35,944 nt of DNA, taken from assembly GCA_021786615.1 (NCBI GenBank), contig JAJYMZ010000146.1, positions 1 to 35,944 on the forward strand, read 5' to 3'. Below are positions 26,956 through 35,944 of this stretch, piece by piece; position 1 is the stretch's first letter, and each line of letters starts with the position of its first letter. Under the pieces are notes generated by a model. That model did no database searches. It saw only the letters and a list, made by a program, of their open reading frames with translations, and was not told the DNA's origin. Both the position numbers and the translations under genes were made by a program. This stretch comes from Acidobacteriota bacterium. Lineage in GTDB: Bacteria > Acidobacteriota > Holophagae > Holophagales > Holophagaceae.

Positions 26956-27834
26956 ATGCACACCACTGAGTCGCCCCGCCATGAATTCGTCCCACCGTTT
27001 TTCCTGGGGTCCTGCGACCCAGGCGAGGCCGATATCGCGCTGTTTGGCGTGTGCTGGGACGGCACGTCCTCTTTCAAGGCCGGCAGCCGTTTCGCGGGCT
27101 TCGCGGTGCGGGAGGCTTCTTTTGGCATGGAGGAGTTCAGCTTCTACCAGAAGGGATCGCTGCTGGATATCAAGTACGCGGACTACGGCGATCTTTTTCT
27201 GCCCCCGGGCCAGAAGGCCAGGGTGCTGGAGGACATCGGCGCCGCCGTGAAGGAGATCCGCGCCAAGGGGCAATTTCCCATCGCGTTCGGGGGCGAGCAC
27301 CTGCTGGCCTATCCGCTCATCCTGGCGGCCTATGAGGATCATCCCGATCTGGCGGTGATCCACTTCGATGCCCATGCGGATCTGCGGCCGGACTTGTGGG
27401 GCGACCCCTTCACCCACGCCACCATCCTGGGGCGAGTGGCGGACAAGATCGGCTTCCAGAACCTCTTCCAGTTCGGCATCCGCAGCGGTTCCAAGGAAGA
27501 ATGGGATCTCGCCCAACAGCACGGCACCCTGCATCCCTTCACGAAAGAGGAGATCGCCAAGGTGCTGGATAGGTTAGGCGACCGGCCCATCTACCTGACC
27601 TGCGACATGGACGTGCTGGATCCGAGCATCTACCCCGGCACCGGCACGCCAGAACCGGGCGGCATTGACTATGCGACTTTCATGGGCGGCCTGAAACAGT
27701 TCAAAGGCCGTCGGCTGGTGGGCATGGATTGTCTGGAGCTGGCGCCCCACTACGATCCCACTGGCGTGAGCGCCATCACCATGGCCAAGACACTCAGGGA
27801 AATGATCATCCTGGCGAGTTGGAGGAAGAAATAG
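26956..27834 (+). CDS. agmatinase/arginase (ureohydrolase) family protein
   Basis: FGGEHLLAYP, HFDAHADLR, TCDMDVLDPSIYPGTGTPEPGG, GMDCLELAPHYDPTGVSA. Confidence 0.92.
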   Translation: MHTTESPRHEFVPPFFLGSCDPGEADIALFGVCWDGTSSFKAGSRFAGFAVREASFGMEEFSFYQKGSLLDIKYADYGDLFLPPGQKARVLEDIGAAVKEIRAKGQFPIAFGGEHLLAYPLILAAYEDHPDLAVIHFDAHADLRPDLWGDPFTHATILGRVADKIGFQNLFQFGIRSGSKEEWDLAQQHGTLHPFTKEEIAKVLDRLGDRPIYLTCDMDVLDPSIYPGTGTPEPGGIDYATFMGGLKQFKGRRLVGMDCLELAPHYDPTGVSAITMAKTLREMIILASWRKK

Positions 27835-27843
27835 GCCTTGGGG

Positions 27844-27892
27844 GTCGAGAGTCGAGAGTCGAGAGTCGAGAGTTGAGAGTTGAGAGTTGAAT
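27844..27892. repeat. heptamer tandem repeat (element B)
   Basis: (gtcgaga)x4 (gttgaga)x2 gttgaat, uninterrupted 7-bp period. Confidence 0.95.
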
Positions 27893-27928
27893 AGTGCGCC
27901 TCTATCGCATCACTCATGCCTCTCGGCC

Positions 27929-28204
27929 TCAGCCGACCTCAATGGCCCTCAAGTCCTTGCCTGGCTTGAAGCGGATGCTCTTGCCCTTGGGAATGGCGAC
28001 GCTGTCGCCGGTCTTGATGTTGCGGCCCATGCCGCGCTTGCGGGGGCGGGGTTCGAACACCCCGAAGCCGCGGATCTCGATGCGATCTCCATCCAGCAAG
28101 GCCTGTTTCATGCGCTCGGTGAGGAGATCCACGGCCTGCAGGGCGGTGGCCCGGGAGCAGGGGTGCGCCTGCATGATCGCGTTGGCAATGTCGAGCTTGA
28201 TCAT
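27929..28204 (-). CDS. HU/IHF-family DNA-binding protein
   Basis: [12 protein letters not shown]...[44 protein letters not shown]. Confidence 0.95.
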   Translation of the reverse strand: MIKLDIANAIMQAHPCSRATALQAVDLLTERMKQALLDGDRIEIRGFGVFEPRPRKRGMGRNIKTGDSVAIPKGKSIRFKPGKDLRAIEVG

Positions 28205-28314
28205 GGAAACCTCGGTGCGGAACCCCGAACAAGGCCAAGGGCGCGCGTTGAATGAAGGGGATTCAATACTCTAGATCATGTCAGAAAGAAAACGTGTGGT
28301 TGATGATGAAAAAA

Positions 28315-29565
28315 CTATCGCCCGAGCCCGATCTTGAGATCCGAACGGGGCGCGGGCAAGGGCGTCGTGGATGTTTTCGGCGGCAGAATGGGCTCTGGGG
28401 GTGCTTGGGGAGCCTTGCCCCCGGATTCCCGGCCCGCGCCCTGGCTGATGGTCATCTGGTTTTCCATGCTTGCCCGGGCCGCGTCGCCTGCCGATGAGAC
28501 GCCTTCCAGCTTCAGTTTGAACTCACCCACATTAGTGGCGCGCTTGAGGGCTTCTTCTTCAGTGATGAGATCCTGCTTCAGGAGGAAGAAAAGGCTCTGG
28601 TCGAAGGTCTGCATTCCGTACTGGGAAGTGCCCGCGGCGATGACATCCCGCAAGTTCTTGGTCTTGTCCTTGTCCTCGATGCAAGTGCGCACGGTTTCCG
28701 TGGTGACCAGCACCTCCACCGCCGGCACACGGCCCTGGCCGTCCGAGCGGGGCACCAGGCGCTGGCTGATGATGGCCTTGAGCACCGCGGACATCTGCAA
28801 CCGCACCTGCTTCTGGTGATGGGGAGGAAAAACGGAAATGACGCGGTTGATGGTTTCCGTGGCATCCAGGGTATGGAGCGTGGAAAACACCAGATGGCCT
28901 GTCTCCGCCGCGTGCATGGCCGTTTCGATGGTCTCCAGGTCGCGCATTTCGCCCACGAGGATCACATCTGGATCCTGGCGGAGGGCCGCGCGGAGGGCCG
29001 CGGAAAAGCTGGTGCAATCGGCGCCGACCTCCCGCTGGTTGACGATGCTCTGGTTGTCCCGGTGGAGGTACTCGATGGGGTCCTCGATGGTGAGCACGTG
29101 TTCGATGCGTGTGGCGTTGATGAGATCAATCATGGCCGCCAGCGTCGTGGATTTTCCCGAACCCGTGGTGCCCGTGACCAGCACCATGCCGCGCTGCTCC
29201 TCGCAGATCTTCGCCAGGACCCTGGGCAGCATCAGATCCTCGATGGAATAGATGCGCCGCGGGATCACGCGCAGCACTAACCCGACGGTGCCGCGCTGGT
29301 TGAACACGTTGCAGCGGAATCGTCCCAGGGCCGGCACCGAATACGCCAGGTCAATGTCCAGGTTGTCCTTGAATTTCGATTTCTGCTTGTCGCTGGCCAT
29401 GATGCTGTAGGCCATGGCGATGGTGTCTTCCTGCACCAGCCGCTTGAACTGGGTCATGGGCATGAGACGCCCCTTGATACGGGCCACGGGATGGTTGCCG
29501 ACCTTCAGGTGCAGGTCCGAGGCGCCGAGCTCGCATACGGCCGGGAGGGGTTCGTTGATTTGCAT
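28315..29565 (-). CDS. type IV pilus twitching ATPase, PilT/PilU-like
   Basis: ASDLHLKVGNHPVARIKG, VTGTTGSGKSTTLAAMID Walker A, TIEDPIEYLH, VILVGEMRDLETIETAMHAAETGHLVFSTLHT. Confidence 0.93.
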   Translation of the reverse strand: MQINEPLPAVCELGASDLHLKVGNHPVARIKGRLMPMTQFKRLVQEDTIAMAYSIMASDKQKSKFKDNLDIDLAYSVPALGRFRCNVFNQRGTVGLVLRVIPRRIYSIEDLMLPRVLAKICEEQRGMVLVTGTTGSGKSTTLAAMIDLINATRIEHVLTIEDPIEYLHRDNQSIVNQREVGADCTSFSAALRAALRQDPDVILVGEMRDLETIETAMHAAETGHLVFSTLHTLDATETINRVISVFPPHHQKQVRLQMSAVLKAIISQRLVPRSDGQGRVPAVEVLVTTETVRTCIEDKDKTKNLRDVIAAGTSQYGMQTFDQSLFFLLKQDLITEEEALKRATNVGEFKLKLEGVSSAGDAARASMENQMTISQGAGRESGGKAPQAPPEPILPPKTSTTPLPAPRSDLKIGLGR

Positions 29566-29625
29566 GGGAGGACTCCCAGGAACATTTGGGTGAAGTGGAA
29601 TCATCCTACTCCACCGGCGATGGAT

Positions 29626-29727
29626 GCCGTTGCCACAAAATTACTCGGCCACGTGATTTTTGACCGGCATAAGGGGCCGTAGCGGAATGGCCAGAAATGC
29701 GCTGGCCATTCCGCAACGGTCCCTAAG
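29626..29727 (+). promoter_or_regulatory. conserved intergenic structured element, copy 3
   Basis: GCCGTTGCCACAAAATTAC...GACCGGCATAAGGGGCCGTAGCG-GGAATGGCCAG-aaatgcg-CTGGCCATTCC-GCAACGGTCCCTAA upstream of typA. Confidence 0.75.
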
Positions 29728-29884
29728 GGAATAGGTGGGAAATCTTCGCTTAAGAAATCCCTTGAAGGCTGGTAAAATCGAAGGTTCGGCCACCCACACG
29801 TCTCCTCACGGGCGTCTCGGGGTGGGTCGAATTTGCACCGCTACTCTTTTGCCCCGTGAAGGGCACACCGTCCATTGGATGCCC

Positions 29885-31708
29885 ATGACGCCCCTTGAAA
29901 AAATCCGCAATATCGCCATCATCGCCCACGTGGACCACGGCAAGACCACCCTGGTGGACGCCATGTTCAAGGGCGCCCACATGTTCCGGGACAACCAGAA
30001 AGTCCAGGAGCGGGCCATGGACAGCAACGACCAGGAGCGGGAGCGCGGCATCACCATCCTGGCCAAGACCACGTCCATCCACTGGGCGGGCCATCGGTTC
30101 AATATCGTGGATACCCCCGGCCACGCCGACTTCGGCGGCGAAGTGGAGCGGGTGCTCTCCATGGTGGACTCGGTGCTGCTGGTGGTGGATGCCTTCGACG
30201 GCCCCATGCCCCAGACCAAGTTCGTGACGCGCAAGGCTCTGGCCCAGGGCCTCAAGCCCATAGTGGTCATTAACAAGGTGGATCGCCCTGGCGCGCGCCC
30301 CCATTGGGCCCAGGACGCGGTCTTTGAGCTGTTCATGGAGTTGGGCGCCACGGACGCGCAGCTGGATTTTCCCACGGTCTTCGCCAGCGCCAAGATGGGC
30401 TACGCCATGATGGACGTGAACGACAACAGCGAGACCCTGGACCCCCTTTTCGACACCATCGCCAAGTACTGCCCGCCCCCCAGCGGCGATCCGGCGGCGC
30501 CGCTCCAGATGCTCGTGACCTTGATGGACTACAACGATTTCGTGGGCCAGATCGGCATCGGCCGGATCTTCAACGGCACCATCAAGGTGGGCGAAAATGT
30601 CGCGCTGGTGAAGCGGGATGGTTCCGTGCAGAACCACAAGATCACCCAGCTCTACGGCTTCGAGGGCCTCACCCGCGTCCCGCAGACTGAGGCAGGCACC
30701 GGCGAGATCGTCGCCATCGCGGGCATCCCGGACATCCGCGTGGGCGAAACCATCGCCTCGGCGGAATCGCCCATGGCCCTTGAGTACGTGGACATTGACG
30801 AGCCCACCATCTCCATGATGTTCATGGTGAACAACGGCCCTTTCGCCGGGCAGGATGGCAAGCACGTGCAGTCCCGGCGCATCCGCGAGCGGCTCACGAA
30901 GGAGCTGCAGCACAACGTGGCGCTGCGGGTCGAGGACACTGAAGCCCCCGATTCTTTCAAGGTCAGCGGCCGCGGCGAACTGCACTTGAGCGTGCTCATC
31001 GAGTCCATGCGACGCGAGGGGTTCGAGCTCTGCGTGAGCCGCCCCGAAGTGATCCTGCACACCAACGAGCTGGGCGAAAAGCTGGAACCCTACGAGGATC
31101 TCAGCGTGGACGTGCCTGAATCCTACATGGGCGTGGCCATGGAAAAGCTCGGCGCGCGCAAGGCCGAGATGCAGGACATGGGCCAGGAACTGGGCCGGGT
31201 GCGCCTGCACTTCAAGATCCCTTCCCGGGGCCTCATCGGCTTCCGTTCGGAGTTCATGACCGACACGCGGGGCGAAGGCATCATCAACAGCATCTTCAGC
31301 CACTACGGTCCCTACAAGGGCGAGTTGCCGGGCCGCAAGAACGGCGTCCTCATCAGCATGGAAACTTGCGAAACCGTGGGTTTCGCCTTGATGAACCTGG
31401 AGGACCGGGGCGTCATCTTCCTGCATCCCGGCACCAAGTGTTACGCGGGCATGATCATCGGCGAACATGCCCGGGAAAACGACCTGGTGGTGAACGTGGC
31501 CAAGGGCAAGAAGCTTTCCAACATGCGCTCCTCCAGCGCCGATGAAGCCACCCGCCTGACGCCGCCCCGGGAGCACACCCTGGAGCAGGCCCTGGAGTAC
31601 ATCCAGAACGACGAGCTGGTGGAAGTGACTCCCAACTTCATCCGCATGCGCAAGCGCATCCTGGATGAGGCCGACCGCAAGAAGTCCGAGAAGCGCGCGC
31701 TGGTTTGA
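29885..31708 (+). CDS. typA: translational GTPase TypA/BipA
   Basis: [71 protein letters not shown]. Confidence 0.96.
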   Translation: MTPLEKIRNIAIIAHVDHGKTTLVDAMFKGAHMFRDNQKVQERAMDSNDQERERGITILAKTTSIHWAGHRFNIVDTPGHADFGGEVERVLSMVDSVLLVVDAFDGPMPQTKFVTRKALAQGLKPIVVINKVDRPGARPHWAQDAVFELFMELGATDAQLDFPTVFASAKMGYAMMDVNDNSETLDPLFDTIAKYCPPPSGDPAAPLQMLVTLMDYNDFVGQIGIGRIFNGTIKVGENVALVKRDGSVQNHKITQLYGFEGLTRVPQTEAGTGEIVAIAGIPDIRVGETIASAESPMALEYVDIDEPTISMMFMVNNGPFAGQDGKHVQSRRIRERLTKELQHNVALRVEDTEAPDSFKVSGRGELHLSVLIESMRREGFELCVSRPEVILHTNELGEKLEPYEDLSVDVPESYMGVAMEKLGARKAEMQDMGQELGRVRLHFKIPSRGLIGFRSEFMTDTRGEGIINSIFSHYGPYKGELPGRKNGVLISMETCETVGFALMNLEDRGVIFLHPGTKCYAGMIIGEHARENDLVVNVAKGKKLSNMRSSSADEATRLTPPREHTLEQALEYIQNDELVEVTPNFIRMRKRILDEADRKKSEKRALV

Positions 31709-31830
31709 CAGGGGTGAGGTGGCGAGGGATGAGGTAGTGAGGTTCAATGAGGTGGCGGCCTTCGGCCGCACCCTCTAGCGCACCGTTGGCGCGCCCCTCG
31801 TACCGCATCCCTCACCCCTCGGGCCTCATG
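31709..31830. repeat. intergenic palindromic element with heptamer arms (element C)
   Basis: GAGG-spaced left arm, core gcggccttcggccgc and tagcgcaccgttggcgcg, right arm CCTCGTA CCGCATC CCTCACC CCTCGGG CCTCATG with exact 7-bp period. Confidence 0.7.
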
Positions 31831-32526
31831 ACCTCCGTTCCCTACACCGCGCCGCCACGCGCCACTTTCTGGCAGATGCTGGGCCCTGGTGGCTTCGCCT
31901 CCTTCGGGCTGGCCCTCTTCAGCGGTGGGCTGTTGCTGGGCGTGCCTGTGTTCTGGCGGCTCCGCCAGGTGCTCAAGGCCGCGCAGGCAAAGGATTGCTC
32001 GCCCGCGGATGTGATCCTGGTGCTGGGCAGGCGATTGCAGGATGACCGCCCCACGCGGGTCTTCGAGGCCCGGCTGGACCATGCGGCGCAACTTTTGCGT
32101 GAGGGCAAAGCGCCTCGCATCGTCATCGCGGGCGGGCTCACTGGGAAAGCGACCTTAAGCGAAGCCGAGGTCGGCCGGGAGCGATTGCTGAAACAAAGCA
32201 TCCCACCCGAAATGATCCTGGTGGAGGACCGCAGCCAGCACACGCTGGAGAATCTTTTCAATTTGCGTGAGACGCTACGAGCTGAAGGTTGGGGCACCTT
32301 GATTCTGGTTTCCGATCCGCTGCACCTGGCCCGCGCGGGCGCCCTGGCGCGGGGGCTGGGCCTGGATTTCCGCTGCTCGCCGGCCACCGCCTGCCCGCCG
32401 CTGCGGGGCGGCTTCGGCTGGTGGTCCCGCGCCTTTTATGAAGCCTTCCTGCTGCACTGGTACCACACCGGCGTGGCCTACAGCCGCGTGATCAAGTCTG
32501 AGCGCCAGCTCTCGCGATTGACTTAA
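31828..32526 (+). CDS. YdcF/DUF218-like membrane-anchored protein
   Basis: ADVILVLGRRLQDDRPTRVFEARLDHAAQLLREGKAPRIVIAGG, SQHTLENLFNLRETL, LILVSDPLHLARA. Confidence 0.85.
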   Translation: MTSVPYTAPPRATFWQMLGPGGFASFGLALFSGGLLLGVPVFWRLRQVLKAAQAKDCSPADVILVLGRRLQDDRPTRVFEARLDHAAQLLREGKAPRIVIAGGLTGKATLSEAEVGRERLLKQSIPPEMILVEDRSQHTLENLFNLRETLRAEGWGTLILVSDPLHLARAGALARGLGLDFRCSPATACPPLRGGFGWWSRAFYEAFLLHWYHTGVAYSRVIKSERQLSRLT

Positions 32527-32560
32527 ATTCGGCTAGCTTCCTCACTTCCAGAATGATTCC

Positions 32561-32725
32561 ATGCCCGGCCACCTCATCCTTGTCCCCAAACCCTTGGGCA
32601 ATCCTGGCAGGGCTTTCCCACGGCATCCGGAGATCTCCATCCGTCCCACCATCGGCGCTCAGAAGGCCTGGTCCCAGCGTATCGAAAGCCTTATCGCAGC
32701 GTTGATCAGTCCCACCATGCTGTAG
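32561..32725 (+). pseudogene. possible truncated RsmI-like methyltransferase N-terminus
   Basis: 54-codon frame MPGHLILVPKPLGNPGRAFPRHPEIS...; start resembles the (L/I)(Y/I)LVPTPLGN N-terminus of RsmI/YabC-type methyltransferases, then runs antisense into the GH15 3' end. Confidence 0.35.
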
Positions 32726-34437
32726 GTCTGCGCGAAGTTGCCCCACTGCTCGCCGCTCTTGGGATCAATGTGTTCCGCCAGCAAGCCATGGCGGTTGCGG
32801 CAGGCCAGCAACTTCCCGAAGAGGTCCCGCGCCTCCTCGCGGCGCCCCAGCGCGGCCAAGGCGTTGACGTACCAGAACGTGCATACCAGGAAGGCATTCT
32901 CCGGCTCGCCGAAGTCATCCTTCTCGGCGTAGCGGAAAATGAAATCGCCATGCCGCAATTCCTTCTCGACGGCGCTGACCGTGGCGGCGAAGCGCGGGTC
33001 GGCCTGATCAAGGAAGCCGACCTCGGCCAGCAGCAGCAGGCTCGCATCCATGGCATCGCCCTCGAAGGTGGATACAAAAGCGCCGCGTTGCTTGTTCCAC
33101 GCCCGCTGGCTGATGGTTGCATGAATCAGCCGTGACTGTTCGAGCCAGTAAGCCGCACGCTCGGATAGCCCCAGCTGGCCAGCGATCCGGGCCAAGCGAT
33201 CACAGGCCGCCCAGCACATCACGGCGGAAAAAGTATGCACGCGCGCGCTGCCGCGCAGCTCCCAGAGGCCGGCGTCGGGCTGGTCATGGCAGCGCCTGGC
33301 CTGTTCGCCCAGGGGTTCGAGGCGGTGGAACAACGCTTCATCGCCCCGCCGGGTCAAGCGCTGGTCGAAGAATATGTGGGTCGCCGCGAGGATGGCCGAA
33401 CCATAGACATCGTGCTGCACTTGGCGGTAGGCCAGGTTGCCGATGCGCACTGGCCCCATGCCGCGATAGCCCGCCAGCGCCGGAACCTCCCGCTCGTCCA
33501 ATTCCGCCCGGCCATCGATGCCGTAGACCGGCTGCAGCGGACCACCCCCCGCGTTGGCGGCGATATTGACGATGTAGCCGAGGTAGCGCTCCATGGTGCG
33601 GGTCGCGCCCAGCCGGTTCAGGGCATTGACAACGTAGTAGCCATCACGCAGCCAGCAGTAGCGGTAATCCCAGTTGCGGCCGCTGCCAGCCGCCTCGGGG
33701 ATGGAACTGGTCATGGCGGCTATGATGGCCCCGGTATCCTCGTAGGCGTTCAGCTCGAGCGTGATGGCGGCGCGGATCACCGCTTCCTGCCATTCGTAGG
33801 GGATGTTGAGAATGCGCACCCATTCGCGCCAATACTGCGCGGTTTCCTCGAGAAAGTGGCGGCCCACCTCGCCGGCGGCCTCGTGCACGGTTTCGTCCGC
33901 CCCCAGCAGCAGGGTCACGGTGTCATCGAGAAAGAACGGCGTCTCCTGCAGTATGGCGGTGAGGGAGGCATCGGTGGTGAGCCGCAGCGCGAGGGTTGGG
34001 GCCACATAGCGGATGTGGTTGCTGCCCCAGGTGATCTCCGGCCGGCTCGCTCCGTCGCCGCAGGCCGGGCGCAGGCGCAGGGTCAGGCGCGGACTTCCGG
34101 AAAGGCGCTTGATCCGGCGCACCAGCATCATGGGCCGGAACGTTCGTCCATGCTGCCCGAACCGTGGCGCGAAGTCCGTCACCTCGATGGCTCCGCCCTG
34201 CCGGTCAAAAAGACGCGTCACCAGGATCGCCGTGTTCTCGATGTAGTGCTGCTCGGCGCGTTCGCAATCCGCGAGATCCACGGCGAAAAATCCGTAGTCG
34301 TCGCTCTCCCTGAGCAGGGCGCAGAACATCGGGTCCCCATCGAAACGGGGAAAGCAGCCCCAGATGATATTGGCGCGCGCATCCACCAATGCGCCGATGG
34401 TGCAATTGCCGATCAGGGCCAGATCAAGGGTTTTCAT
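32659..34437 (-). CDS. glycoside hydrolase family 15 protein (glucoamylase/trehalase-like)
   Basis: LALIGNCTIGALVDARANIIWGCFPRFDGDPMF, SSIPEAAGSGRNWDYRYCWLRDGYYVVNAL, GNFAQTYSMVGLINAAIRL. Confidence 0.92.
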   Translation of the reverse strand: MKTLDLALIGNCTIGALVDARANIIWGCFPRFDGDPMFCALLRESDDYGFFAVDLADCERAEQHYIENTAILVTRLFDRQGGAIEVTDFAPRFGQHGRTFRPMMLVRRIKRLSGSPRLTLRLRPACGDGASRPEITWGSNHIRYVAPTLALRLTTDASLTAILQETPFFLDDTVTLLLGADETVHEAAGEVGRHFLEETAQYWREWVRILNIPYEWQEAVIRAAITLELNAYEDTGAIIAAMTSSIPEAAGSGRNWDYRYCWLRDGYYVVNALNRLGATRTMERYLGYIVNIAANAGGGPLQPVYGIDGRAELDEREVPALAGYRGMGPVRIGNLAYRQVQHDVYGSAILAATHIFFDQRLTRRGDEALFHRLEPLGEQARRCHDQPDAGLWELRGSARVHTFSAVMCWAACDRLARIAGQLGLSERAAYWLEQSRLIHATISQRAWNKQRGAFVSTFEGDAMDASLLLLAEVGFLDQADPRFAATVSAVEKELRHGDFIFRYAEKDDFGEPENAFLVCTFWYVNALAALGRREEARDLFGKLLACRNRHGLLAEHIDPKSGEQWGNFAQTYSMVGLINAAIRLSIRWDQAF

Positions 34438-35179
34438 CGCAGACCTTTCAGGGCGTCGCCCAGCCACCGGTGTACTGCTGCCACGCCGGGCAGGCGAAAG
34501 TGTGCGCAACTGGCGCCCTTGCCGACTTTGATCGAAACCCCGTCCAGCTTGTTGACCACGGCGAAGCCATGCTCGTCGTTGAGGTCGTCCCCGATGAATA
34601 CCGGGCGTCGTCCCTTGAAAGGCGGCTCTGCCAGGTATTCGGCCACCGCCGTGCCCTTGTCGATGCCGGCCGGCTTGATTTCCACCACGCGCTTGCCCCG
34701 CTGCAATTCCAGGCCTGGCCCCGCCGAACTGGCCAATCGGCTCATGAGCTGATGCACGTAGGCGGCCAGCTGAGGGGCCAGCCGATAGTGAAGCGCGAGG
34801 GTCAGGCCCTTGTCTTCCAGCAACAGGCCGGGATGGCGGGCCAACACGGGGGCCAGCGCTTCTTTGATGGCGAACTTGGCAGCCGGTGGCGCGGCGTGGA
34901 TCCACAGACGTCCAGCGACATCGCGCCTTTCGAGCCCGTGCTGCCCGGCCAGTGGCAAGCTAAGCCCGCCGAGGTGATGTTCCAGGTCCGATAGCGCGCG
35001 GCCGGTGACCAGCGCCACGGCGCCACCGCTGGCCCCGTGAAGGCGTGTGATCAGATCGAGCAGCGTGGTATCGACGCGGATGGCGTCCGGCATGTCGGCG
35101 ATGTCGATCAGGGTTCCGTCCACATCGAGAAAATAGGCCCAATCAAGGCTGGGGGGCGGTGGGAATGCCGGGCGCAACG

Positions 35180-35183
<4 letters not shown>
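34434..35183 (-). CDS. otsB: trehalose-6-phosphate phosphatase
   Basis: YFLDVDGTLIDIADMPDAIRVD HAD motif, ALVTGRALSDLEHHLG, GQHGLERR, VFIGDDLNDEHGFAVV; overlapping start/stop with neighbours. Confidence 0.92.

Positions 35184-35944
<761 letters not shown>

Noticed and set aside
13376-27834. A polyamine pathway linking the PLP decarboxylase and the agmatinase-family gene
   Set aside because: The genes are more than 11 kb apart, separated by the nitrate cluster, and the decarboxylase resembles tyrosine/glutamate types; no evidence of a joint pathway.
27844-27892. Possible CRISPR array
   Set aside because: Continuous 7-bp tandem repeat with no spacers and no cas genes in the window.
29750-31771. 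673-aa minus-strand ORF opposite typA
   Set aside because: Shadow ORF: typA on the + strand is unambiguous; the antisense product is His/Gly/Ala/Val-rich with no recognisable family.
33235-34752. 505-aa plus-strand ORF over GH15/otsB
   Set aside because: The opposite strand has clear GH15 and OtsB motifs; the plus frame is an artefact.

Overview
GC-rich bacterial chromosomal window; gene content and style suggest Acidobacteriota/Holophagae (inference only). It opens with two divergent tRNA-Ser genes (GCU on -, UGA on +), each trailed by unusual palindromic repeats that carry copies of that tRNA's own 3' end. Next come rel/spoT, a CoA-type Nudix hydrolase, a TPR Ser/Thr kinase, an enoyl-CoA hydratase plus glutamine amidotransferase pair, ssb, asnS, a hemerythrin, a group II PLP decarboxylase and a YwiC-like protein. 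A nitrate-metabolism cluster follows at about 15.2-26.9 kb: YwiC-like, Rrf2 regulator, cytochrome b-like protein with CxxC pairs, NarB/NapA-like molybdoenzyme without a visible signal peptide, 4Fe-4S subunit, Rieske protein, small membrane protein, two NarK-type transporters, a beta-barrel porin, a CMD-family protein and a MobA-like protein. The right end has an agmatinase-family gene, an HU/IHF gene, a PilT-like ATPase, typA/bipA, a YdcF-like gene and a minus-strand trehalose cluster (GH15, otsB, partial otsA). Main unexplained signals: (1) tRNA-tail-linked hairpin repeats with covarying stems; (2) a roughly 100-nt structured intergenic element present three times on the + strand, upstream of the cytochrome b, narK and typA genes; (3) intergenic palindromes built of locus-specific 7-mer or 9-mer repeat arms, some with short GC-rich core hairpins; (4) an atypical Rieske-containing nitrate reductase module, including a NarK with an inserted beta-domain-like segment. 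All calls come from reading the sequence and the supplied ORFs; no searches were run.
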